Part shown: piece after piece, positions 1-10,182 of the stretch | How positions within the stretch are numbered: the stretch's first letter is position 1 | Layout of the letters: each line of letters begins with the position of its first letter | Assembly: GCF_000002865.3 (NCBI RefSeq) | Contig: NW_001865047.1 | Coordinates: 128,584-192,583 of the forward strand | DNA length: 64,000 nucleotides | Source of the DNA: Monosiga brevicollis MX1 | Lineage: Eukaryota; Opisthokonta; Choanoflagellata; Craspedida; Salpingoecidae | Direction: 5' to 3' | Translations under genes and position numbers: made by a program | Notes under the pieces: model-generated | Database searches by the model: none | The model's input: only the letters and a program-made list of their open reading frames with translations | Told to the model about the DNA's origin: nothing

Positions 1-62
1 TGGGTGACGCTCATTCACGTTGATTGCTGTTGCATTTGCACGCTCTTGGCACTCTTGAGCAG

Positions 63-399
63 ACGTTGGGCGTGGTGGGCTATAGCGTGTTGCCTTTGAT
101 TCTGACTGCAGCGCTGGTCACCTTGCTGCCGCTGCCGGAGACGCTGCACGTCATGCTCAAGGTAGGATGAGTTGTGTCCAGGCTTGTGTGGTCATTTCAG
201 AGCGTGCTGCATGCTGACCCGCTCGCTTGCGCGTGTGTGTGCATGACCATGTTGTTCTCAGGCCGCTGGGGTGGGTTGGGCAACTTTCAGTGCGGGCAGT
301 CTGCTTGCCACAGGCGAGCTGGAAGCCAAGCGTATCCTCTTGCTTTACCCGATCCTGCTACTATACGTGTATTTTTCTTCTCTCCACTCGGGTGCCTAG
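63..399 (+). CDS. YIPF4-like Yip1-domain membrane protein, 3' end only
   Basis: These are the last two coding exons of a Yip1-family protein; the 5' part lies left of the window. Exon A (63-161) encodes a hydrophobic stretch starting TLGVVGYSVLPL and ends at a GTAGGA donor. Exon B (262-399) follows an AG acceptor in phase 0 and ends at TAG with YPILLLYVYFSSLHSGA. Yip1-family proteins are multi-spanning Golgi/ER membrane proteins that bind Rab GTPases or organise early secretory membranes. The tail motif LLLYPILLLYVYF followed by a short S-x-x-x-G end closely recalls the C-terminus of animal YIPF4, so YIPF4 is the best guess among YIPF3/4/6. Only about 79 residues are visible, so the subfamily is inferred. 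Confidence 0.75.
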
Positions 400-778
400 C
401 TGGCCTTTTTTTTTGTGCTAGGCCCCACGCAGTCTGTTCGTTAGTGCCTCATTGCCTTAATCAACTCCCATTCTCCTTCCGCTGGCACCCTGCCAAGCAA
501 ATCTCAATGTCACCGTGACCCATCTTCTGTATGCCGCAACGCAATGTCTTTTACCCAGAGTGCCTCACCTCTGATGGTGCCTCCCTGTGATTATGAGAGA
601 GAGTGAAGGAGAAAGAGTTTGAGAGTTTGAGAGAGAGTTTGAGAGAGAGAGTTTGAGAGAGAGAGTTTGAGAGAGAGAGTTTGAGAGAGAGAGAGAGAAA
701 GAGAGAAATAAAGAGCAAGAAAAGCACAACTACCACTTGTAACAACAACAGGGAACGAGAGAGAGAGAGAGAGAGAGA

Positions 779-815
<37 letters not shown>

Positions 816-1010
816 TTTCAATTTTTTTTTTTTTTTTTCAGGACGACAGGCATATGGAGAAGCCGGGTGGGCCGGGGGGTCGCGTTCACTGGCTGGATCT
901 GATTTCCACTTGGCACGCGTGGATTGGATGTGCGTGGGGGGTTTGGTGTAGGTGTGGGATTGGGTGACTGCAACGGCCGTGAGCAGGACGGGGTTGGTTG
1001 CGAGTCAGTC
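400..1010. repeat. Intergenic spacer with (GA)n, GAGTTTGA units and (CA)n
   Basis: This spacer separates the YIPF4-like stop codon from the F-BAR start. From about 596 to 712 a run of GAGA blocks is punctuated by repeated GAGTTTGA units, followed by a pure (GA)n at 757-780, a (CA)n at 781-812 and a T-run ending in CAG at about 840. The T-run plus CAG could be a splice acceptor of an upstream noncoding exon of the next gene. No convincing coding exon is seen; open frames here are low-complexity readings of the microsatellites. Confidence 0.8.
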
Positions 1011-2926
1011 ATGGGCAAGGAGGAAGGACGAGAGCCCTCCGGGTCGGGGGCGGAGGAGGCGGTGTGGCGGTTACCCGAGACCACGGACGTGAAGCAGGTC
1101 ATGCCGCAGGTGCAGGCACAAGCACAGGCCGCCACCAAGCTACAGCAGCATCTGAATGGCCAGCAGAAGCAGTACGAGCACGACCTGGCCTTTTTGAGTA
1201 AGCTTTGCAAGCTCGAGCAGCAGCATGCCCAGGCCATGGCAGACTTGTGTCGCAATTACGAGCGCACTGCTCCAAGCATCAATGCCTTCTGGTCCATGGG
1301 CTCTTGGTCGCGATCCAGCGAGGTCGCTGCCGAGGGACGAGCCGGACGCAGTGGAAGCGATGCTGGTCGGAACAGTGGTGGTGGTGGTGGTGGTGGTGGA
1401 GAGGCTGGCAGCCCAGCACATTCGTCCGAGAGATCACACGTGACGCCCGTTCCAGGCGCTGCGGTGGATCGGCCAGCCATGAAGACGTTTGTGCAGGAGC
1501 TTCAGAGTCACGCCACGGTTCAGCTGGAGGCGATGCGTGAGTGGGAGGCCGGGTGCTTGGAGCCCCTGACGGCTGCTCTGGGGGACATGCGACAGACTCC
1601 CACGGCCATGCAACTGGTCAACAAGCGCCTCGGCGCTTTGCAAAAACTCCTGACCAAGCTCGAGGTGGAGACAGGCTTGTACCGATCCAAAATGATTGAA
1701 CTACAGGAGGACGAGCTGCTCGCGGCCAGCGCCTACTTGCCCACTAGTGCCGAGCATGCAATCATCATGTCGTCGCAAACTCCGTATCAAACGGAGGAGG
1801 GCGTCGGCACCCTCCCCGATTCTGTCGAGGACGACCTGGCCGAGCCTGATGCCACACCAGTGGTATCAGCAGCCGATTCTAAAGTCGCTGCCACGGCCAC
1901 CGCCACGGCCACTCAGCCTGCTCAGCCGCGTCGCTTGCCCGACACACTGACAATCCCAGGAGCCACGTCGTCGACCACGGCCCCGCCGCTTGTCCCTCTG
2001 ACACCCCCGCAACGTCGGCGCATTGCCAAGGTCTGCTCATGTTGCCCAAGTCTTATTTTATTCTGTTCCGACCCCAATCGGTTTCCATACATTCTTGCCT
2101 CGGTCGTTCGCGAGAGGAAGAGAAGGAGAGAGAAAGTGTGTGTGAGTGAGTGAGTGATCTTTTCTTGCTGCGTGTGTTCGCGAGCATGAACGCGTGAGGA
2201 AGCACAGCCGACTTTTTTTTTTTTTTTTTTTTTTTGTGAACTTGTGACTCCCAACAACAAATAATCATGGATGTGAATGGCACGGGTTGTTTAGATTCAA
2301 AGTCCAGCTGTCCAGGCCTCCACGCGCGAGCGCCACCTGCTCACCAAGACCTACCAGAAGCTGTTGGGTGATTACCAGCAAGTGCATGACGAGGTATGGT
2401 TCGTCCCCATGGGCCCTTGGATGTGAGCGTGCACCCGTTGAGCGAGATACCCCCCCACCTCCCCCTTTTTTTTTCACGTGAAAGCATGTTTGCTACCTGC
2501 AACCAGGTGTTCGGCCAACAGTTACCGGCAGTGTTGTTGCAATGCAAGGAAGCGGGCCGGCGATGCCACCGCACGCTGACGACGGCCGTCAGTACGTATG
2601 CACGAGCGACGGTGCATGCAAACAAGCTCCACAGCTTTGGTGCCACGCTGTCGCTCTTGGATGACACCACGGCACTCGTTGATGGCAGTACATCATCTGC
2701 CTCTGCCGAGGATGAGCCACCAACAGACCATTCCCTCGCTGCTGGCGAATCTTTGGCTGATGCCGCCACGGCCTCAGGCGCCCGGACCATGCCGGTCATG
2801 GACCCGCTCACTCGCATGCTGCGGCTGGCGCCGGCGCCTCGTCCCATCTTTTCACGAGCACTCTTTGCGCTTGCGCCGCAGCGCATGCATGAGCTCGAGT
2901 TTGACCACACTTCTTGGATCACTTAG
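1011..2926 (+). CDS. F-BAR/FCH-like protein
   Basis: Three exons can be joined in frame: 1011-2030, 2316-2393 and 2507-2926, giving about 505 residues. The start chosen is the first in-frame ATG (MGKEEGREPS). Exon 1 has a long helical segment with an FCH-like signature (QVQAQAQAATKLQQHL, then a run of charged and aromatic residues ending ERTAPSINAFWS). Exons 2 and 3 add further helix (ERHLLTKTYQKLLGDYQQV). F-BAR modules are dimeric membrane-curving coiled coils linking membranes to actin. A glycine/serine-rich insert (GGGGGGGG near 1375-1400) interrupts the module between its first helices. No SH3, RhoGAP or kinase domain follows; the tail is acidic and disordered. The F-BAR assignment rests on pattern and coiled-coil character, not on invariant residues. 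Confidence 0.6.
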
Positions 2927-4839
2927 CCCGCCAAGGGCCCGACGGACGGGCTTCCGATGTACGAATAACGACGGGTGGTTAATTGGCTCGGCGCCTTTTC
3001 TGCTGTGCAGCGGCTTGCTTGAGACGCCACCCTTTCGCCTTGTGTGTCGCTTGCTGCCCTTTCCCTGCCAAGACCGGGCCATCCAGAGAGCATGTCAATT
3101 GATGCCGCTAACCTTGCGAACAAACTGGCTGTTTCATGCATGATGAACGATCCGGCGCAGGTTCGGTTGTGGCCCTACTCCCCACGAGTCAGCCAGCGGC
3201 CTGCTGAAACTATCGCGGCCTGCTGAAACTATCGTGGCCGCTCATTTTCCACTTGCTCCTAAACGGGACCAGAGAGGAACGCAGGGTCACGCCAGCCTTA
3301 ATTTGTTACGGTTCAATCACAATGTCATCCCTCCGACACAAAGGCAGAGAGACAGAGAGAGAGAGAGAGAGCCGCAGACCTCAGAAGAGAGACGGCAGCG
3401 GTGAGATGGAGGAAGACATGAATAGAGGCATCAGGAACCTAGATATGAGACATGGAGATATTCTGATCGGGAGAGATCGTGACCAGGAGATCGAGAGCGG
3501 GACCGATGGGCAAAATAAAATTGCATGCATGTAGGCATGTCAAGCGACGAGCATCCCAGCTGCCGCCCACATCAAGGTAGGCGTGGGGCGGGTGGCGGAC
3601 GGAGGGTGGCCTGGTATGTGATGTGACGAACTACAACAGCATCAGCACCCCCTCAAAAAGTTTAAAACTTTCGGGACATGGGGGTGAAGGGGTTGCTGGC
3701 CCAGCTCGTGCGGGTCCTTGAACGTTAGACAAGCGATGTTGGCTCGGGTATGTGCCCGCCCAGTTTCTCGAGGCCTTGCCCCCCGCCTGCGTTGCTCGGC
3801 TTCCTCTTGCATGTGGCCTCTATTTCGTAAATTGCACCACAATCAAAGGGCCGGACATACCTCTGTCGTCCACAGATGCCACAGCCCCCTCAAGCGTGTT
3901 TGAACAAAACTTGATCTCTCGCTGCGGGATCGAGAATTTGTTTGCGTCTCCGCCCACGACTCGTGTTTTTCCACAGCCGTCCAGCAGTGGTGCCGCGCTG
4001 GAAGACAGTTTTGGGACAAGGGTGATCTACATACCAGGTGGCGGACGACTGCCTCCCCAGCCCCTCCTCCCTGCGCTCGAGCTCTGCTCCAACAGCAGCA
4101 ACACCAGAGACAGAGCCTGCCCACCTCCACACTTACCTTCAGCGACGGTGGCTCGCTCTCGTGGCAACACAGGGCAGCATCGCGAAACGGCTTTTGGCTG
4201 CCTTTTGTTGTTGTCCATCACCAGCATCAGGCACTGTGTGCAGCAGCTGACAACAATTTCATCCCACTCGCCCACTCAGTCCTGGCGGCAGATATCATCA
4301 CTCACTCGCCGGCTATCAAGAGGTGAGTTAACACCCGTTCAAACCATCTGTCTGTACTGCTGGCACGCTGCAATGAGCCAGACCACCGTATGGTCCAATC
4401 TTCTGCAGCCAGTCTCGCGAAACCGTGCATTCCACCCATGCTCTCAAGGCATGCACATACACACTCCCACACTGCCCCGCCTTCGGACCGGACCAAAGAG
4501 CAGCTCCTCTTCGGTAGCTAACCATTGTTGCCCGGGCCCTGGGCCATCACCGCAGGTCTCCCAAAAACGCTTTTCTCAGAGGCTGCCACTTACTCGAGCA
4601 CCGCGCGCAGCGACGGTGCGTTCACCATCGTTCAACTCGGATCCTGGTGTCGTTGTGTGTGGTGTGGTCCACCCGCATATCTCTGCTCAAGCCTTTTATT
4701 TTTCTGACCTCACCACTTCATCTCACCTTCCCCTTTCATCGCCGCTCGTCTCTGCTCCCTTGCTGCCAGGCACGCGTATACAGTTCCCCATTTGCTTTGG
4801 TTGTCAGCCTTGGTCCTGCCTGCAACCAGCCCCGTCGTC
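2927..4839. other. Intergenic region, no supported gene
   Basis: Between the F-BAR stop and the RasGRP-like start I find no exon with a recognisable domain. It contains a 20-base tandem duplication (about 3200-3240), a short (GA)n at 3352-3371 and a purine-rich stretch to about 3500. One frame is open on the plus strand from about 3752 to 4843 but has no ATG at its left end and encodes Ser/Pro/Cys-rich sequence without domain features. It may hold upstream noncoding exons or the promoter of the next gene. Confidence 0.6.
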
Positions 4840-7800
4840 ATGAATGGGAGCGCCACTCAACCTTTGCCAGCCCGGCAGACATTGACGCCTCCCTCTTCTC
4901 CACGGGCCAAGCCCAAGCGCAGTTCAACGGACATGACCATCTTTGATCAATTCCTTCCTTTGCTTGCTCGCGACCTCGACGACGATATTGAGCGTCGAGC
5001 CTCAGGGGACGAGTCTGGCCGCAACAGCGCCAAGACAGTCACCGATGACGTAGAGAAGCTGGGAGCCCAAGGCAATGACCAAACTTCAGCCCAAAACCAC
5101 GCTCAACCCCCAGCAAGCGAAAACGAGCACAACGAGCCCGTTGCCGACCAATCCGTCCTTGCTTCACCCACCTCGCCCACCTCGCCCACCTCACCGACAT
5201 CGCCTTCGGTGCCCACCTCCCCGACTTCGCCCACTGCTCGCCCACAATCCCCCGGCTCGCGTGGCTCTCGCAGCCCGCTCCCCGACGATAAGGTAAGGCC
5301 AGGTTGCCCAAAACTCGCCGTGGTTTTGCTGATCGTACTCTCCTAGCCCTCACGTCGTGGTCTGGATCCTGCTTGTTCTCAACGGTGGCTGGTCTCTCGG
5401 CTCGGCCAGCCACTGGATGATGTGCTCCGCCCTCGCTTTTCGTTGTCGCACAAGTCATCCATGACCACGCTGGAGGAAACTGATGATGAAGACGTTTTTG
5501 AAGAGGAAGACGAGGAAGAGGCAGCAGAGGCCCCTCCCAGCCCTACACAGCGTTGCGCGACAGACAGCGACGCTTCTACTCTCACGGCGTCGCCACTGCA
5601 CCGCCCTTCGCTGGGCCCTATGTTGAGCCTGAGTCAACATGCCAGCAGCTCTGAGCTGCAGACCGCCATGGACACCTCGGGGGCGTCGTCCGGCTCCATG
5701 GGCGTCTCGAGCAGCTCTGCCAGTCCTAGTGCCGACGGACGTCACCTACCCAAGTCACCGCTGAACCCGGCCAGGTCTCGCTTTCGGTCTTCTTCGCCCT
5801 TGCGCGCCTCGCAATCCGCCCCTCGCTCGGGCTCGGTCAGCGAACAGAGCAGCAGCACCTCGCTTCGCTCTGAGCAGTCGTACATCTCCTCAGCGACTTC
5901 GGCCACCTCCCGCCGGCGCAAGCCCTCGCAAGCTCAAACCGAGGGTGAAGACTTTCTCGAGGTTGGACATGACTCCTATAGGTGTTTCTCATTCATTTGC
6001 ATAGTCTTTTCTGAAAATCCTCTCTTTCTTTCTCTTGTCTCATATCAACACCTACACCTTGTTCGTGCCACCTGGCTTGCTCGCTGATTAGGTGACAACT
6101 GTGCGGGCGCTCAACTTTCTGAGCCGCGCCAAGGGACCCCAGCGCCAGGGCTTGCGCTACATCCGCACCGTTCTCCGCCATCATCAAAAGTGGATCACCT
6201 CCGATGCACTGCTGCGGGGCATGGTGCGCATCTATTGCAACGACGACCAAGACGAAGCTATTGGCGCCGATCGAGATAGCGTGCGGCTCAGTGTCGTCAC
6301 TTTTTGCACGTGGTGGGCCCGCGAGGCCAATCTAGCTCAGGCCACGCTGCGCCGCATTGAGCGCTTTCTCGAACAGGTGCGCACCAGTCTCATTCCATCT
6401 GCTCGGTTCAGGCCCTGGCCAGCCTCACGCGACTCTTTTAATTCTTTTCCCTCCCAATGTATCAGCTTCCCACCATGGCGGATCTGACCAAGCCAGAGGC
6501 GCCCAACTTGCATTTGGAGAGAAGCGACATTTCCATCGGTACGCTCATCGTTGTTCATTGGCGCCCCCGTTTGGTTCTGTTGACAACCAGCGATGAGCCA
6601 CCCACTCGCCTAGTGCAAGGATACTGACTTTGCGCTGTTGTGGTCAGTCCTTGAGACAGACTCTGAGGCCTTGGCCAAGCTGCTCTTCAGTCTGGATCTT
6701 GAGTACTACAAGCGTGTCACTGTGGACGATCTCTGGAGTGCCGAGCAGCCCAACGCAACGATCAGCGCTTGGCGCACGTTTCTCAACAACGTCTGCTCCT
6801 TTGCCGCGGCCTCCATCGTCCATCACCAGGATGCGCGCACGCGCGCCATGTTCTTCTCTCGGTTCGCCCGCCTTTTGCAAATGCGCGCATCTCCATCTTG
6901 CACCTCGCTTTGCCCTGGTCGTATCTTTACTCAGTCTGTTTGACACGCATCTGCGCGTACATCTTCTTAGCTGGATTCACACCTGCCAGCACCTCGTGCT
7001 CCAGGGTGACATCAACATGGCCCATCGCCTCATGTCCTGTTTTCACAGTCCCATCCTGGTGCGGCTCACAGCCACGCGCCATCACTTCTCCTCCGACACG
7101 ACCACGGCCCTCAACAACCTGGCGCAGCTCTTCTTCGACTCGGATGACGAGGTAGGTGTTTGAGGCATCTTGCTGGGTTGGTTTCGCCAGCATGACGAAT
7201 GCCAGCCTGCAGTTACTGGTGGCCAGGCTGCGGCTTCGTGGCCTTTGTTGGTTTGTGTGTGGTTCCCCTGATCCGGCCAATGTGTGGGCAGTTGTATCTG
7301 CAGCATCTGGAGAGAGCGGCTTGTGATGAAACGCTTTTGTGCATACCGACCCTGGAGCATCTGGTGGCTGATCTTCGAGCCCAGCGAGAGGCTGCTCAAT
7401 CATCCCAAAATCCTCACAAGGATCTCGAGGGGTTGATTGGTACGTGCGCAGTGTTGTCTCCCGTCATCTCACGGCGCCGCGTGCTCATGTTTCGCCGTCG
7501 ATGACCAACCCCATATTGTGTGACAGACGTCCAGACCGCGATTGACGACTTTCTCATGTTTCAAGTCCGCAGCACTGCCGCGCACAGGCAGCCTTCGCGC
7601 CTTCGAACGAAACTTATTCACATTCTTTCGTAAGCCAATCCTCCAACCCCTTTCTTTCTGCAGACACATGCACGGGTGCATGTCCGACTCACACGACTTT
7701 CTTGGCTCTGGCCATCCTTTTGGGGCTGTCGCTCTGGATTTGAATCCGCGGGTGAATGGGTTAGACATGCGCCATCTGAGGATGCCTTGATGGCCGCGTC

Positions 7801-9454
7801 CAACATGTGCGAGCCCAGCATTGTGCACAGCCTGCGCACCTACCGGGTAAGCTGCCGTGGGACCCGAGCGTTGCCGCCCATCCATGAACGGCAGGACTCG
7901 CGTGAATCAGATTATCAAGGCTCTACCCACTGACCTTGTGGATGCATTCAATGCTGGGATCGGTGATGGGACAGGTACAAGGGCGTGATGCCATGAAACG
8001 AGCTTGCTGTGGCTCGAGCAAGCCCGAACTATTTGCTCGATGGCTGGCCGATGGTCGTCGGCCCCTACTCTTTGACCAGCTTTCGCGCCAAGGTGAAGAG
8101 CGCATCGGATCCGAGCCAGGGGCTTGAGCGATCCGCACGGTGGCTCACAGCGGGTTCGTGTGGTCGTGATGGTGGGCAGGCTTGAATATGCCATCGATGG
8201 AATGTTCGCGGGTGGAGCTTGAGTTGCGCGTGCAAGATTTGGTCACGCAGCTGTGGTCGAGCCTGTGGACCAACCGCAAAGCGGTGTCGGAAGAGGATTG
8301 GGAGCTGTGCCAGCAGTTGGTCCCCTTGTTTCCGTCCTTTGCGGTCATGGCGTCCAGCGCTGATGCCGTGCGCCCCCATGATGTGGCACAGGTGCTATAC
8401 GAGGTAGGTTTGAACGGTTCACATCGAGCAGCGGTGATTGGTCGTGCCGTGATGCGGCTGCTTGTTCGGTGGGATAGGTTCACTTGTATGGCAGCCATCG
8501 TTGCATGCCGCATCTGTTTGATCTCAGTCCTGCTCCAGCGTCACTGCTGGCATGTGACCATTGCCAACAGCCCATCCAATCGTGAGTGGCATTACACTTT
8601 TGATGTCACCTCTGAGACAATCGCTTGGCGCACTCACTGACTTGGCGTGTGGGGGCAAACATGCAGGTTGTGTGCAACGTGCCAGGACTGCGAGCGCCAT
8701 GCCCATGCGGAATGCTCACTTTTCATCAGCCGAAACTGCTCCGTGCTTTTCAAAGCCAAGCCCATTTTGGCTGGTGCTGGTCGTCTCCAGCAAGCCGCTT
8801 CATCTGCCGCCTCGAGCGTTGAGCGGCGTTCGGCATCGAGTACTGTGGTACGTCCGCTTGTGTCATTGGGTCTTTGGGATCTATCGATGGCGGCCCTTGA
8901 CTGCGTTCTTATGGATACGGTGGCGGCTTGGGTAAATAGACTGGAGGCCCACGTGGGTCTTTTCAAGAGGATGGCGCTGCCTCTCAGTAGGTGTCGCTGC
9001 TGAATGGTGTCTGATGTGTGCGTCGTTGTGTGTGCTGACCGAGTGGCATGGTGGCGCATAGGTCGGGAAGCGTGTTTAGCCAAAGTTCTAGGCGTTGCAG
9101 TAGCGGCGTGAATTTGGGGGCGCTTCGACTTGAGGTTTGTGAGGAGCGCACCGGGGGCTTGTCTTCGTGTGCAGTACAGGCGCAGGCAGGGCCGACCGTT
9201 CATCGCACTCATGATCTTCAATGCTGCGTCTTGGTTGCTGATTGACTGTTGTTTTGTTGTTGTGTTGACAGCGCCACGATTCCATGGATTCAGATGGCTC
9301 AGCCATGTCCATGGATTCATCAACACCGCCGGCGCCCATGCCATCGCCCCTCACGATGCGGTCGCACGGCAGTGGGCCACGCCGCATGGTGAGCACGATT
9401 GGCGGACATCGCATGCTGGCACAAATGGAGGGGCAACGCCTCCGAGATGCCTAA
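4840..9454 (+). CDS. RasGRP-like Ras guanine nucleotide exchange factor
   Basis: Multi-exon gene. Exon 1 (4840-5292) and exon 2 (5347-5961) encode a disordered Ser/Pro-rich region with TSPTSPTSP repeats and an acidic run. Exon 3 (6092-6376) resembles the RasGEF N-terminal (REM) module (LRYIRTVLRHHQKW). Exons from 6466 to about 7850 match the RasGEF catalytic domain, including EALAKLLFSLDLEYYKRV and CEPSIVHSLRTYR. Exons 8478-8581 and 8667-8847 join to a C1 zinc finger: H-x12-C-x2-C, then C-x2-C-x4-H-x2-C. The spacing between the two Cys pairs (10 residues) is shorter than usual. The last exon (9271-9454) is a Ser/Pro tail. REM-GEF-C1 order is that of RasGRP, which activates Ras at diacylglycerol-containing membranes. 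Junctions near 6900-7010, 7565-7850 and 8848-9270 are uncertain; no clear EF-hand loop is visible between GEF and C1. Confidence 0.8.
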
Positions 9455-9920
9455 GCCTTCCAGGTCTTTGCTCCTTGCACTTTGCCCTTTGATACCGACG
9501 GGCCTTGTTGTTCATATGTATAACCGCCCGCCCGCGGGTGACCCCTCCCCCCCAGATCGCCTTGTTCATACGCAGTCCTAATTTTCTGACAATTACATCA
9601 TCACAAGACACACCATCGTTGTTGACCATGGAACAGTCAAAGGAAATGAACTCGAAAATAGAGGAAATTGCAGATTCAAACACCGTAACAGTGTTATAAA
9701 CTGCATTCAATATCCATGAAGACGCCGAACGCAAATCCCACCGACACACATGACATTTGGTTCCTTTGAATTGGATGTCGTCACACATGACAGAGAGAGA
9801 GAGTGTGTGAGAGAGTGTGTTACTGCAGTGAGGGAAAAGAACAAAAGAATCGAAAACAGAGAGAGAGAGAGAACAAAAGAAATGACGATAACAAAAGAAA
9901 AGAACAAAAGAAATAAAAAT

Positions 9921-9962
<42 letters not shown>

Positions 9963-10178
9963 TGTGTGGATGCAAACAGATGTTTTTTTTTTTTCACACG
10001 CACAAAGGGGGCTGTTGTGCGGTGAAACGGCAGCGTCGGGGGCGGGGTTTTAGCTGCTGAGAGATTGGGGACCGGGTGCGCGGGGGGCCAAGGGGTACTC
10101 CAGCGGATCATTGCATTTGTCTTCTCCCGTGGACTGGTCGTGAGATACTAGCGCCCCGGGCGATTGATCGCCGCCACC
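9455..10178. repeat. Spacer/promoter with (GA)n and (CT)n tracts
   Basis: No coding sequence is supported here. The spacer holds GAGA runs at about 9791-9872, a (CT)n at about 9924-9959 and a T10 run at about 9984. It leads into the SLC38A9-like start codon, whose context GCCGCCACCATGA (10170-10182) is close to an ideal eukaryotic initiation context. Confidence 0.7.
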
Positions 10179-10182
10179 ATGA
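10170..10182 (+). promoter_or_regulatory. Strong translation-initiation context of the SLC38A9-like gene
   Basis: GCCGCCACC directly precedes the ATG at 10179, matching the vertebrate-type optimal initiation context except for A instead of G at +4. Only 12 coding bases (MTSL) precede the first intron. The strong context and the in-phase joining to exon 2 support this start. Confidence 0.7.

Noticed and set aside
3752-4843. Long plus-strand open frame (363 codons) upstream of the RasGRP-like gene
   Set aside because: It has no ATG at its left end, a composition of Ser, Pro and Cys without domains, and it overlaps the RasGRP start in another frame. GC-rich sequence makes such chance frames common.
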